Positions 26,492 to 35,423 of a DNA stretch of 64,000 nucleotides are shown in pieces. Every line of letters begins with the position of its first letter. The stretch's first letter is position 1. A program made the position numbers and the translations under genes. The notes under the pieces are model-generated. The model made no database searches, had not been told where the DNA came from, and saw only the letters and a list, made by a program, of their open reading frames with translations. The stretch comes from CAWAQA01 sp963784065 (lineage in GTDB: Bacteria; Acidobacteriota; Vicinamibacteria; Vicinamibacterales; UBA2999): NCBI GenBank assembly GCA_963784065.1, contig CAWAQA010000010.1:114890-178889 (forward strand). The letters are read 5' to 3'.

Positions 26492-27031
26492 ATGCGGTTC
26501 CGGATATTGCTCGAGATGTTGAGGTTGCGCACGTTGCGATTCGTCGTACTGCTCCTCTCAGCAGCCGTGGTCCTGCGTGCGCAGGACGTGTCGCTCGAGT
26601 ACCAGGTGAAGGCCGCCTACCTTTTCAACTTCGTCAAGTTCATCGAGTGGCCATCCGGCGCCGCATCGGGGCCGCTCACCATCTGTCTCGCGGGCCGCAA
26701 TCCGTTCGGCGACCTGCTGGCGCAGACACTCCGCGACGAAACCGTGGGTGGCCGGCCGCTCGCCAGTCGCGTCATCCTCACGCCGGAGCCGGGCTGCCAC
26801 GTGGTGTTCATTCCGGAGGGCGTCGCGGCCACGCCTTACCTTCGCGCCGCTCGCGACTCACCGGCGTTGACGGTCGGAGAAGCGTCCGGCTTCATCGCCC
26901 AGGGTGGCATCGTCAACTTCATCCTCGAGGACGGCTCCGTCCGCTTCCAGATCAGCCCTCGAGCGGCCGAAAACGCCGAGCTGCGCATCAGCTCGCACCT
27001 GCTGCGGCTGGCGCGCAGCCCGGATCGGTAG
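26492..27031 (+). CDS. YfiR-family (DUF4154) periplasmic protein
   Basis: 179 residues. Signal-anchor 'LRFVVLLLSAAVVLRAQ' then the family core: 'YQVKAAYLFNFVKFIEWP', 'TICLAGRNPFGDLL', 'CHVVFIPEG', 'IAQGGIVNFILEDGSVRFQI', 'ENAELRISSHLLRLAR'. YfiR in Pseudomonas is a periplasmic repressor of the CHASE8-containing diguanylate cyclase YfiN. Here the next gene is a kinase with a CHASE8-like sensor, so YfiR probably gates that kinase. The start at 26492 was chosen; an alternative ATG ten residues in (MLRLRTL) is possible. Confidence 0.85.
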   Translation: MRFRILLEMLRLRTLRFVVLLLSAAVVLRAQDVSLEYQVKAAYLFNFVKFIEWPSGAASGPLTICLAGRNPFGDLLAQTLRDETVGGRPLASRVILTPEPGCHVVFIPEGVAATPYLRAARDSPALTVGEASGFIAQGGIVNFILEDGSVRFQISPRAAENAELRISSHLLRLARSPDR

Positions 27032-27037
27032 CCACTC

Positions 27038-28900
27038 GTGACCCGCTTCTGCGACCTGCCGATCCGCCGCAAGCTGCTGTTGATGACGCTCACGTCCACG
27101 GCGGTGGCGCTGACCCTGGCGAGCGGAGGGTTTCTGGGCTGGGACATCGTCCAGTTCCGATCGGCCGTCCGCCAGGAGGTCGCGGCGCAGTCGGGCATTG
27201 TCGCGGGCAACAGCGGGGCACCGATCGCATTCCGGGACGATCGCGTCGCCCGGGACATCCTCGCCAACCTGGAGGTCCAGCCACACGTGGAGGCGGCTTG
27301 TCTGTACGAGCGTGCCGGGCGCGTGTTCACGAGCTACCGTCGCGACGCGGCGGCCGCCTGCCCGTCGCCGCCGCCCGGCGAGTCCGTCTTCGGGTGGACG
27401 ACTTTCGACGTGGTCGCCCCGGTCGAGATCGGCCGCGAACGCGTCGGCACGCTGTATATCCGTCGCGGGCTCAGCGACATGTATGCGAGGCTTCGGGTCG
27501 GCGCGGCGGCGGCGATGGGCCTGTTACTGCTTGCCTTCGGCGCGGCCTTCCTGACGAGCGTGCGGATGCAGCAGTCGATCGCGTCGCCGCTGCTGGAGCT
27601 CGCCGACACGGCGCGGCAGATATCGACGACCCGCAACTACACGCTTCGCGCGACGCCCGCGTCCGATGACGAAGTCGGCACCGTGATGCGCGCCTTCAAC
27701 GAAATGCTCGACCGCATCGCCGGGGCGCTCGACGGTGAACGTCGCGCCAACCGGCTCAAGGACGAGTTTCTCGCGACCTTGTCGCACGAGCTCCGTACGC
27801 CGCTCAACGCGGTGCTCGGGTGGACGCGCGTGCTGCGTTCGGCGCGGCTGGACCCGTCGGCGCATTCGAAGGCGCTCGACGCCATCGAGCGCAACGCCAG
27901 GGTGCAGGCGCTCCTCATCGACGACCTCCTCGACATGTCGCGCATTGCCAGCGGCACGCCGCGCCTGCATTACGGTGAGGCCGACATGGCGGCGATTGTG
28001 GACGCCGCGATCGCGGTGATCCGGCCCGCGGCCGCGGCCAAGCGGCTGCAGCTGATGGTGGACATCCGCGCGCGACCGGCGATGACGTATGGCGATTCAG
28101 GCCGCCTCCAGCAAATCGTCTGGAACCTGCTGTCGAACGCCATCAAGTTCACGCCGCCGGAAGGGCGGGTCTGGGTTCAGCTCGAGCACGACAACGGTTA
28201 TCGCCTGTCGGTCCGCGACACCGGTGCCGGCATCGACCCGGCGTTCCTGCCTCTCGTCTTCGAACCGTTCCGCCAGGCTGACGGAACGATCACGCGCGAA
28301 CATGGCGGTCTCGGTCTTGGACTCGCCATCACGAAGCAGCTGGTCGAGCTCCACGGCGGCACCATCGAGGCGCGCAGCGCGGGACGCGGGGCCGGTGCGA
28401 CCTTCGAGGTCCACCTGCCCTCGGTCGTCACCGCGTCCCCGGAACAGGTCGCGCACGACCCGTTGTTCAAGGCACGGCCGGCCATGATCCTCGATGTCTC
28501 CCTCCTTCAGGGGTTGCACGTGCTGGTCGTGGACGACGAGGAAGAGGCCCGCACGCTCCTCGAGACGGCGCTCACGCAGTACGGCGCGCAGGTCACGACC
28601 GTTTCGAGCGTGGCCGAGGCGTGGCGTGTGATCGAACAGCGTCCACCCGATGTCCTGCTGAGCGACATCGCCATGCCTGACGAGGGCGGCCACTCGCTCG
28701 TTCGACAACTGCGGGCGCGCGCACCCTCACAGGGCGGGGCCATTCCCGCGGTCGCGATCACGGCCTATGCGTCGGTGACCGACACGCTCGCCGCCGAGGC
28801 AGCCGGGTACCAGGCGCATGTCGCCAAGCCCTTCGAGCCCTCCGAGGTCGCGACCCTCGTCGCGCTGCTCGGCCGGACGGCGCAGAGCCCGTCGCAATAG
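27038..28900 (+). CDS. hybrid sensor histidine kinase with CHASE8-type sensor and C-terminal receiver
   Basis: 620 residues from GTG 27038, 6 bases after the YfiR-like stop. Order: TM1 (about 12-36), periplasmic CHASE8-like sensor (about 37-145, with 'VRQEVAAQSGIVAGNSGAPI'), TM2 (about 155-178), HAMP, HisKA ('LSHELRTPLNAVLGW', phospho-His), HATPase ('NLLSNAIKF', 'DTGAGID', 'GGLGLGLAI'), receiver ('LVVDDEEEARTLL', phospho-Asp in 'LLSDIAMPDEGG', 'AKPFEP'). No output domain follows, so phosphate is probably passed to a separate protein. Receptor, YfiR and kinase together look like one outer-membrane-to-cytosol signalling unit. Confidence 0.92.
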   Translation: MTRFCDLPIRRKLLLMTLTSTAVALTLASGGFLGWDIVQFRSAVRQEVAAQSGIVAGNSGAPIAFRDDRVARDILANLEVQPHVEAACLYERAGRVFTSYRRDAAAACPSPPPGESVFGWTTFDVVAPVEIGRERVGTLYIRRGLSDMYARLRVGAAAAMGLLLLAFGAAFLTSVRMQQSIASPLLELADTARQISTTRNYTLRATPASDDEVGTVMRAFNEMLDRIAGALDGERRANRLKDEFLATLSHELRTPLNAVLGWTRVLRSARLDPSAHSKALDAIERNARVQALLIDDLLDMSRIASGTPRLHYGEADMAAIVDAAIAVIRPAAAAKRLQLMVDIRARPAMTYGDSGRLQQIVWNLLSNAIKFTPPEGRVWVQLEHDNGYRLSVRDTGAGIDPAFLPLVFEPFRQADGTITREHGGLGLGLAITKQLVELHGGTIEARSAGRGAGATFEVHLPSVVTASPEQVAHDPLFKARPAMILDVSLLQGLHVLVVDDEEEARTLLETALTQYGAQVTTVSSVAEAWRVIEQRPPDVLLSDIAMPDEGGHSLVRQLRARAPSQGGAIPAVAITAYASVTDTLAAEAAGYQAHVAKPFEPSEVATLVALLGRTAQSPSQ

Positions 28901-28912
28901 CGGGCGACGTCG

Positions 28913-29611
28913 CTACCTGTAGAACTCGACGCGTGCGTCGCGGACGAAGAGCGGGTTCTCCGGCGCCAGCGAGATGGGACCGTTGATGCCGAACACCGCA
29001 ATCTGCACTTTCTCGCCCGGCTTGACCGACTGGCTGATGACGACGCGGTTGGGCAGGTTGAAGCCGGCGATCACGTGGCCGCTCGCCATGCCGACGCGTC
29101 GCGGGAGCTCACCGTTGACCCAGACCTCCGCGTAATCGTCCACGGTGATGTGGAACACCGCCGTCGCGCCCGTCGTGTCGAAGGTGCCGGCTTTTCCAGG
29201 GATCGTGAGCGACGTTCGATACCAGCCCATGAACAGGCGGCCGCCGCCGCGCCGGTCGTTCAGCGCCTTCGGTTCGATCACCGGCCACGCCGAATCGTCG
29301 AAGTTCGCCGCGCCGGCGCGCGGCTGTACGTCCCAGGCCGTCTTGTAAGCCGGCCCGGCGCCCTGCCTCGGCGGCGCCTCGACGAGCTTGACGTCCATGT
29401 AGCGCCACTGCGCGCTGAACACCGCCGCGCCCTCAGTGGTCATCAGATCGACGGCGTGAGCGGGTGGGCCCGTGGGTGCCAGCAAAGGCAAGGGAGATGT
29501 CGCCGAGAGCGGCACTCCAGGTTGCGCCGGTGCGCCTTGCGCAAGCGCGATCGCAGGAAGCATCCCGGCGAGCGCCCACGCGATCGACATCAACATAGGG
29601 GACATTCCCAT
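28913..29611 (-). CDS. secreted galactose-binding-like beta-sandwich protein
   Basis: 232 residues. Signal peptide 'SIAWALAGMLPAIALAQ' after ATG 29611 (GAGGCGCAC spacing upstream). The body has the jelly-roll pattern of the galactose-binding-like fold: 'FSAQWRYMDVKLVEA', 'GWYRTSLTIPGKAGTFD', 'VFHITVDDYAEVWVNGELPR', 'VQIAVFGINGPISLAPENPLFV'. In other secreted proteins this module precedes an SMP-30/gluconolactonase propeller; here the gene stops right after it ('ARVEFYR'). Either it acts alone or the enzyme part has been lost. It converges on the kinase gene with a 12-base gap. Confidence 0.7.
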   Translation of the reverse strand: MGMSPMLMSIAWALAGMLPAIALAQGAPAQPGVPLSATSPLPLLAPTGPPAHAVDLMTTEGAAVFSAQWRYMDVKLVEAPPRQGAGPAYKTAWDVQPRAGAANFDDSAWPVIEPKALNDRRGGGRLFMGWYRTSLTIPGKAGTFDTTGATAVFHITVDDYAEVWVNGELPRRVGMASGHVIAGFNLPNRVVISQSVKPGEKVQIAVFGINGPISLAPENPLFVRDARVEFYR

Positions 29612-29685
29612 GTGCGCCTCATACGAATTCAGAGATGCTGTCCGGACGTCGGCCGCCGCGCCGTTGGTCTGTCTCCCGGTGGCCC

Positions 29686-30716
29686 CTATTTTCTTCGCGG
29701 CCCTTTCGCGGTGTAGCGCGCCAGCATGAGGTTGTCGAGGCGTAGGTTTCGCGTCCAGATGAACTCGGCGTCGCCAAAAGACTTGGTGTAGTCCGTGTAT
29801 GCCGCGTTGATTCGTCACGGCGTCGGCGGCCCAGATGATCGCGGCCGGCCAGCGCGCATCGCTGAAACGCGGCGACGTCCAGTCGGAGGGAATGGGGAAG
29901 TGCAGCGCCTTGCAAGTGCCCGGCTCCTTCTGGGCGCACGTCGGCCGCACGCCTTGCGCGCAGAACGTCGAATCGCGGCCGGTGGCGGACACGCGGACGC
30001 AGCGCGGGTCGTCGAGCGGCGCGACGTAGAAGGTCTCCGCGCGCCAGTCCGCGTGCGTGCCGTTGCCGTCGCTGAAGTAGGCGATCAGCCCCGCGTCGCC
30101 GATGTTGAACGCGGCATACTCCATCCCGACGCCGAGGTGCGTCTCCCAGTCCACCCCCATGATGGCGTAGGTCATCGGGTACCTGGCCTTGAAGCGCACC
30201 ACGCTGGAATTGAACGGGGTCATCGGGATCGAGTCACGTGCGACGAACCGGCCGTTCACGTACAGCTCGAAGTAGTTGTCGGCATGAATGAAGCCGGTGA
30301 TCTCGACGCCGTCCTCGTCGATGACCACGGTCTTCAACTGCGACGCGTACGCCGGATTGTCGCCGGTGCCGGTGCAGTTGTTGAAGAGGTCAACGGCGAT
30401 CGCCCCTTCCTGCACAGGCGCCGGAACCGGCCACTGGCGTCCGTCCGCGGAGCTCACAACGCCGACGTTGACCGGGAAAACGTCTGGCTGCACGTTGACC
30501 GGCTGCGGACACTTCGCCGGGACGCCAGCCATCGCCCTGCGCTCGGTGGCGAGGCCGGTCGTCACTGACCCGGCGTCAGCCTGCGGCCGTCGTCCCTCGC
30601 GCCGCCGCCGCGGCCTGCCCTGCCTGCACCGGATCGTTTGTGCCGGGGAGGAAGAGGGCGGCGGAGAGACCGAGAAGGCCGAGACCGAGGGCAGATACCG
30701 CAAGTGTGAGACGCAT
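29686..30716 (-). CDS. secreted beta-sandwich protein of unknown function (two frameshifts)
   Basis: ATG 30716 follows GGAGG by 6 bases. Signal peptide 'LAVSALGLGLLGLSAALFL'. After a frame change near 30590 the main body reads 'IAVDLFNNCTGTGDNPAY', 'VVIDEDGVEITGFIHADNYF', 'ELYVNGRFVARDSIPMTPFN', 'ETHLGVGMEYAAFNIGDAGL', with a cysteine-containing loop ('PRCVRVS', 'FCAQGVRPTCAQK'). A second frame change near 29812 restores 'AYTDYTKSFGDAEFIWTRNL' and a basic end. The 'ELYVNGRFVAR' strand resembles the 'AEVWVNGELPRR' strand of the neighbour downstream, so both probably use a galactose-binding-like fold. No catalytic motif recognised. Confidence 0.6.
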
Positions 30717-31105
30717 GATCGACCTCCACATCGCAAGCACCTGGCCGGAAAGGAAGAATCGGCCGGGAGAATAGCACATGCAGGCGGCGGACGAACAACG
30801 TCGTGGGGCCTGCGCGCTCGTCCCGTTCGCTGTGGTTTCCCGCTTCAGCCGGACATCCGGCCACGTGGGTGAGATCCACATGGTGAGATGGCGCGAGGTT
30901 TGACACCTCCACATCCCCGTGCTAGCGTCGCGCCCGACGGTTCCCCCCGGCGCGCGGTTTCCATGGCGTTTCGTGTTGACGGCTCGTGATGCGAATCACG
31001 AACCACGCGAATCACCCGTCACGGATGGATCACGCCTTGCCGCATGGAATCGTTCGTCTCTGTTTCCCTCCCCGTCTCGTCCGCGCGGTCACGGGCGTGA
31101 CACTC
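30717..31105. other. divergent intergenic region, no gene seen
   Basis: 389 bases between two divergent secreted-protein genes. It contains one degenerate CTTCAGCCGGACATCCGGCC palindrome (about 30,843-30,862) related to family A. No open frame has coding character. Confidence 0.5.
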
Positions 31106-32062
31106 ATGCGCCCCGCGGCTCTCATCGTGCTGCTCGCCGCCGCCGGAGGCGTCGCGGGCGCCCAGCCGAACCCGTTCCGCCTGGTGCCGAACTGGACGCA
31201 GCTGCCCGACGGGGTGAAGCTGGGGCACCGCGGCTTCTCGGCGGATCCGGATCCGCAGGGCAACCTGTGGGCGCTCCACGCAGGTGATCCGCCCCTCCTC
31301 AGGTTCGATCGATCCGGCAAGCTGCTCGCGAGCTTCGGGCGCGGCGCGTACGCAGGACCTCACGGTCTGCATGTGGACGCCGATGGCAACGTCTGGGTCA
31401 CCGATTGCGCCGCGTTCGTGGGCGCGGCCGATGCGAAGCGGCGGCGAGGCTATCAGGTGTTCAAGTTGAGTCCGGCTGGAGTGGTGCTGATGACGCTCGG
31501 GACAGAGGGCGTCTCCAGGGCCGGCCCCGACAGCTTCATCTGTCCGAGCGACGTCGCGGTGGCGTCCAACGGCGACGTATTCGTCGCCGACGGGCACGAC
31601 CCTCGCCAGGGCCAACCCGACGGTGATCGCGTGGTGAAATTCTCGAGGCACGGCGTGTTCATCAGGGCCTGGGGCCGGCGGGGATCGGCGCCCGGCGAGT
31701 TTGCCGGGCCGCACAGCATCGCCCTCGATTCCCGCGGTCGCGTGTTCGTGGCCGACCGGTCGAACAACCGCATCCAGATCTTCGACGCCGACGGCCGCTT
31801 CATCGATCAATGGAAGCACTTCGGCCGGCCGAGCGGGATCTACATCGACCGGAACGACGCCGTGTACGTGGCCGACTCCGAGTCGAATGACAAGACCAAT
31901 CCCGGCTTCCAGACCGGCATCAGGATCGGGGACGCCAGGGATGGTTCCCTGACGGCCTTCATTCCCGGGACCAACCAGGAAGGCGTGACGGCCGACGCGA
32001 CGGGCAACGTCTACGCCGGCGCGGATGGCGTGTTGCGCCGGTATGTCAGGCAGAACTGGTAA
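31106..32062 (+). CDS. secreted NHL-repeat beta-propeller protein
   Basis: 318 residues. Start ATG 31106 gives signal peptide 'PAALIVLLAAAGGVAGAQ'; an upstream in-frame ATG adds 40 residues without homology. About six NHL-type repeats follow: 'GLHVDADGNVWVTDC', 'DVAVASNGDVFVADG', 'VVKFSRHGVFIRAWG', 'SIALDSRGRVFVADRSNNRI', 'GIYIDRNDAVYVADSES', 'GVTADATGNVYAGADG'. The fold is a propeller as in peptidyl-alpha-hydroxyglycine lyase and many binding proteins. No enzyme motif is evident, so a binding role is safest. Confidence 0.85.
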   Translation: MRPAALIVLLAAAGGVAGAQPNPFRLVPNWTQLPDGVKLGHRGFSADPDPQGNLWALHAGDPPLLRFDRSGKLLASFGRGAYAGPHGLHVDADGNVWVTDCAAFVGAADAKRRRGYQVFKLSPAGVVLMTLGTEGVSRAGPDSFICPSDVAVASNGDVFVADGHDPRQGQPDGDRVVKFSRHGVFIRAWGRRGSAPGEFAGPHSIALDSRGRVFVADRSNNRIQIFDADGRFIDQWKHFGRPSGIYIDRNDAVYVADSESNDKTNPGFQTGIRIGDARDGSLTAFIPGTNQEGVTADATGNVYAGADGVLRRYVRQNW

Positions 32063-32156
32063 CGTCCACTGACGTCGCGAGCCTGCCCGGGCGCCCGGGC
32101 ACGCCGATCGGGAAGGCCCGCGCCCGCTTGCAGGACGCATAGAATTGGACACGCGT

Positions 32157-32183
32157 AGGCCGGGTCCTTTGGACCCGGCGGGA
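32157..32183. repeat. palindromic repeat, family A
   Basis: GGCCGGGTCCTTTGGACCCGG preceded by GCGTA, in the 170-base gap before the next gene. Same make-up as the 16,835 and 52,945 copies. Confidence 0.75.
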
Positions 32184-32232
32184 TACGTTGACGGCGATCG
32201 TGGCCTAGAATTGCGCGGAGGGAGACCTCGAC

Positions 32233-33171
32233 GTGAGCAACCAGTGTTCCGGCGTGATCGTGCGAACGACTCTCGTGCTTGCGCTCGTGGCCGGGCTTCA
32301 CGTCCCGGCTGCCGGCCAGCGCCCATACTTTGCGACGCCGCCACCCGGTTCCGGTCCGACGCCGATGGCGCCTTATGGCCAGTACGGCGGCTGTCCGGAG
32401 GAGCCGGCGCAGTTTCATCCGTGCGCGCTGGCCAAGGCCAAGAGCTTCAATCCGCCGCGGACGCCAGATGGCAAGCCCGACTTTCAAGGCTTCTGGAGCC
32501 GCATCGTCGCGCGAAACATGGAGAACATCGAAGAGCATCCCCAGGGCATGGATGGCTCCGGTGGCAAGAGCCTGATCGTGGACCCGCCGACGGGGAGGAT
32601 TCCCTACCAGCCGTGGGCGGCGGCGAGGGTGCAGGAGCACTTCGGCACCTACATCAATCCAGTGCAGCTCTGTTTTCCCGACGCGCCGCCAAAGCAGGCG
32701 TACGGAGCCGGCAGCCATCGCATCGTCCAGACCCCCGGCCATGTGCTCTTCTTGAGCGAGTTCTCCCATACCTTCCGCGTGATCCCGACCGACGGACGTC
32801 CGCATCTCGGACGGGACATCCCTCTCTACATGGGCGACTCGCGTGGCCGGTGGGAGGGCAACACGCTGGTCGTGGACGTCACGGGTCAACGGGACAGGGT
32901 CTGGCTCGATCACGTCGGGAACTTTTACAGCGACGGCGTGCACGTGGTCGAACGGTGGACGATGTTCGACGCGAACGCCGTGCACTATCAGGTCACGATC
33001 GACGATCCCCGGGTTTATACGCGGCCCTGGACGATGGTGTTCGGGTGGGAGCGCACCACGGAACCGGGATATGAGCTGCTGGAGAATGCGTGCTGGGAGG
33101 GTGTGAGCCAGGGCGCGTTGGAGCGCGTCGAACACGGCCTCAAGCGCTATCCCGGCGCCTTCCCGAAATGA
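32233..33171 (+). CDS. secreted protein of the 'DGKPDFQGFW' family, unknown function
   Basis: 312 residues from a GTG start. Signal peptide 'RTTLVLALVAGLHVPAAGQ'. Conserved pattern of a family abundant in Acidobacteria: 'PRTPDGKPDFQGFWSR', 'IPYQPWAAARVQEHF', 'QLCFPDAPPK', 'IVQTPGHVLFLSEFSHTFRV', 'DSRGRWEGNTLVVDVTG', 'VERWTMFDANAVHYQVTIDDP', 'WEGVSQGALERVEHGLK'. The mostly-beta C-terminal half binds or processes something outside the cell, but no function has been established for the family to my knowledge. Intact. Confidence 0.75.
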   Translation: MSNQCSGVIVRTTLVLALVAGLHVPAAGQRPYFATPPPGSGPTPMAPYGQYGGCPEEPAQFHPCALAKAKSFNPPRTPDGKPDFQGFWSRIVARNMENIEEHPQGMDGSGGKSLIVDPPTGRIPYQPWAAARVQEHFGTYINPVQLCFPDAPPKQAYGAGSHRIVQTPGHVLFLSEFSHTFRVIPTDGRPHLGRDIPLYMGDSRGRWEGNTLVVDVTGQRDRVWLDHVGNFYSDGVHVVERWTMFDANAVHYQVTIDDPRVYTRPWTMVFGWERTTEPGYELLENACWEGVSQGALERVEHGLKRYPGAFPK

Positions 33172-33237
33172 CAGCGGCCTCCGGAGTGGCCGCCGCGGCA
33201 TGACCATCGTTCGCGCGCCAGGGCCGGACTGCTGACG

Positions 33238-33978
33238 GTGTTCGTGATCGGGGTCGCGCTGGCGTCAGGCGTGTTCGGGGCGGCGGTCGGCCGGCGCTAC
33301 CAGACCAACACATGGTGCTGCGGGGTGCCGGCATCGCGCAACGCCGTGCTGAGCGTGCGCGAAGCGCTCGGCCTGGTCACGTTTCCGTCGCAGATCGGTC
33401 AGGACAAGTGGGTCCTGTTCACGCTGTTTCCCGGCGTGGCCGACGGGTTCTTCGTGGACGTCGGATCCGGGGACGGCATCGTCCACTCGAACACCTTCAT
33501 GCTCGAACGCCAGGGATGGACCGGCATCTGTATCGATCCGTTTCCAACCCGGATGGAGGGACGCACCTGCCGGATCGTCAAGGAGGTCGTCTATGGCGAA
33601 GCGGGGAAGCGCGTGCAGTTTCATACCGCGGGCGAGGTGGGCGGCGTCGCCGAGAGCCTGGACACCTGGAAGCGTGAGGCCGAGAAGTCTCCGGCGGTCG
33701 AGTTCACGACCGTCACGCTCGGCGACATTCTCGATCGCGCGGACGCGCCGCGATTCATCCACTTCATGAGTCTGGACATCGAAGGCGCCGAGCTCGAAGC
33801 GCTGCGGGCGCTGCCGTTCGACAAGTACAGGTTCGGCGCGCTGGCCATCGAGCACAACTACGAAGGCCGGAAGCGGAACGACATTCAGGCGCTGCTGGAA
33901 GGGCAGGGATACCGGCGGGTCCGCACCTGGATGCAGGACGATTTCTACGTCGCCGCCGATTGGACGGGAGCGCGCTGA
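33238..33978 (+). CDS. FkbM-family methyltransferase, membrane-anchored
   Basis: 246 residues from GTG 33238. One hydrophobic N-terminal segment (IGVALASGVFGAAVG) is followed by 'FFVDVGSGDGIVHSNTFMLE', the SAM-binding GxGxG-type loop, 'GWTGICIDPFP', 'TVTLGDILDRADAP', 'HFMSLDIEGAELEALRALP', and 'LAIEHNYEG'. This is the FkbM type, which O-methylates sugars or polyketides. No glycosyltransferases lie nearby. The true start may be further upstream, since the frame stays open and the ribosome site is weak. Confidence 0.82.
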   Translation: MFVIGVALASGVFGAAVGRRYQTNTWCCGVPASRNAVLSVREALGLVTFPSQIGQDKWVLFTLFPGVADGFFVDVGSGDGIVHSNTFMLERQGWTGICIDPFPTRMEGRTCRIVKEVVYGEAGKRVQFHTAGEVGGVAESLDTWKREAEKSPAVEFTTVTLGDILDRADAPRFIHFMSLDIEGAELEALRALPFDKYRFGALAIEHNYEGRKRNDIQALLEGQGYRRVRTWMQDDFYVAADWTGAR

Positions 33979-34147
33979 CGCAGCTCAGCCGTAGCTGGGC
34001 GGCACGCACGCGGCGCAGCAGGATCCTCCCGAAACATACCGTTGGAACTACAACAGCCGCTGAAAAGTGGGGTGCGCCTGCGCTCCTGGGCCGGTGACGC
34101 CGAAACTTTGTGCAAGCGGGCTGCCGTCCCGGTCTTATCATTTCGGC

Positions 34148-34282
34148 GTGTCAGAAATCGCCTCGACGCTGTTCCAGCTGGTCGCGGTTGCCGTGCTCTG
34201 TGCCCTGGTCTGGTCGCTGCCGGAGCGCTCCCGCGAAGAGCGCCGGCGCCGGGTCACGGGCGTGCGCTCGCCGCGTTGGTAG
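34148..34282 (+). CDS. possible small single-span membrane protein
   Basis: A 44-residue frame from GTG: 'SEIASTLFQLVAVAVLCALVW' (one membrane helix) then a charged tail 'PERSREERRRRVTG'. The helix-plus-basic-tail design is plausible for a small membrane protein, but there is no clear ribosome site and the call is weak. Confidence 0.3.
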   Translation: MSEIASTLFQLVAVAVLCALVWSLPERSREERRRRVTGVRSPRW

Positions 34283-34326
34283 GCGGCGGCGACCCCGCTC
34301 GTTCCGCGCGTTGATCAGTTCTCTCG

Positions 34327-34731
34327 TGCCGCGGCGTTCAGCTCGCAGCGCGGCCGCCCCTCACGCGACTCCCGCAACTGTCTGACTCTCCCGCGCTGGC
34401 GATGGCGTTGTGCAGAGGAGAGCCCTCTGTACCCGTATTGCGTAAATCGCATCGGGCCGGCTGTCTCGCGCTGCCGCGTTCAGCTCGAAGCGCGGCGTAC
34501 GCGACTCCCACGTTCCAACTCTCGCGCGCTGGCGATGGCGTTGTGCAGACGAGAGCCCTCCGTACACGTATTGCGTAAATCGCATCGGGCCGATCGTCTG
34601 CTGCCGCGTTCAGCTCGAAGCGCGGCCGCCCTCACGCGACCCCCGCAACCGTCGGCTCTCGCGCGTTGGCGATGGCGTTGTGGAGAGGAGAACCCTCTGT
34701 ACACGTAATGCGTAAATCGCATCGGGCCGAT
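34327..34731. repeat. three tandem copies of a roughly 130-140 bp repeat with internal hairpin
   Basis: Landmarks recur with period 130-142: GTTCAGCTCG at 34336, 34478 and 34608; TGGCGATGGCGTTG at 34397, 34530 and 34667; GCGTAAATCGCATCGGGCC at 34440, 34573 and 34710. Each copy holds an inverted repeat around AGAG (CAGAGG-AGAGC-CCTCTG in copy 1, degenerate in copies 2 and 3). A fourth, isolated GCGTAAATCGC is at 34886. No coding frame persists through the copies. Confidence 0.85.
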
Positions 34732-35423
34732 CGAATACTGCGCGCTCGCTCCATGGACTTCATGCGACATCGTGGTCAGCGGCGTTGCCGCGTACGCGTC
34801 AGCGCACTGCGCCGCGTGCGCGCGCGCCGGCGGCGTGCAGCCGTGCGCGTGACGCAAATGTGAAGCGTGCTACCCATGACGTAACGCGTAAATCGCGGGA
34901 TTTGCGCGAGAAACGCTGCTCGCCGCGCAGCTCCGCCGCGTGCGCGATGACGACCATTTCATCCAGGGGGTAGTGCTCTCCACAGTGCGCTGCGTGCGCA
35001 TCGCCGTCGCGATCGCCTGTCGCTCCTGTCGCACCGTGCGCCGTGCACCCTGAGCACGAGCGTGCGCTTTCGCGCTCCACACCCTCAGCAGTCACGCCCG
35101 TTCCTGCGACTCTTTGGACGCGGCGTCGGCGCGCTTTAGGGTACTCCGCTTGCTGAATGTCGGAGTGCGACTCATTGCTCGCAGACAACTCTGTTGGCGA
35201 TCGAAACGCCATCCGTTGATCGGGCTGGCGGCCCGATCCTCGGCAGACGGTAGATCGAACACCGACGTGCCCGCGCCGGCACGTCGACATCCTGCACCGG
35301 CTGCGCGTATAGCGCGCAGCGGTCTGGCGGGCAGCGTGAGTTGTGCCTCGACGCCGGGAGTATCCCGGCCTTGCTCCACCGGGGAGGCTGGCGGACCACG
35401 TCAATTCGAAGGAGATGGTGACT
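34732..35423. other. gene-free region upstream of YceI gene
   Basis: Nearly 700 bases rich in GTGCGC/GCGTGCG motifs with no frame showing coding character on either strand. The last 30 bases hold the Shine-Dalgarno (AAGGAG) of the YceI gene. The promoter of that gene should be here, but I cannot place it. Confidence 0.5.

Noticed and set aside
28913..30736. A single 607-codon secreted protein on the minus strand
   Set aside because: The open frame is produced by two frameshifts; a real stop at 29,686 and a new signal peptide at 29,611 show two separate genes.
33979..34140. Possible tRNA or small RNA between the FkbM gene and the small membrane protein
   Set aside because: No cloverleaf or conserved RNA structure could be traced; only weak inverted repeats.
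34327..34731. Tandem repeats as a CRISPR array
   Set aside because: Repeat units are 130-140 bp and contiguous, with only three copies, no unique spacers and no cas genes.
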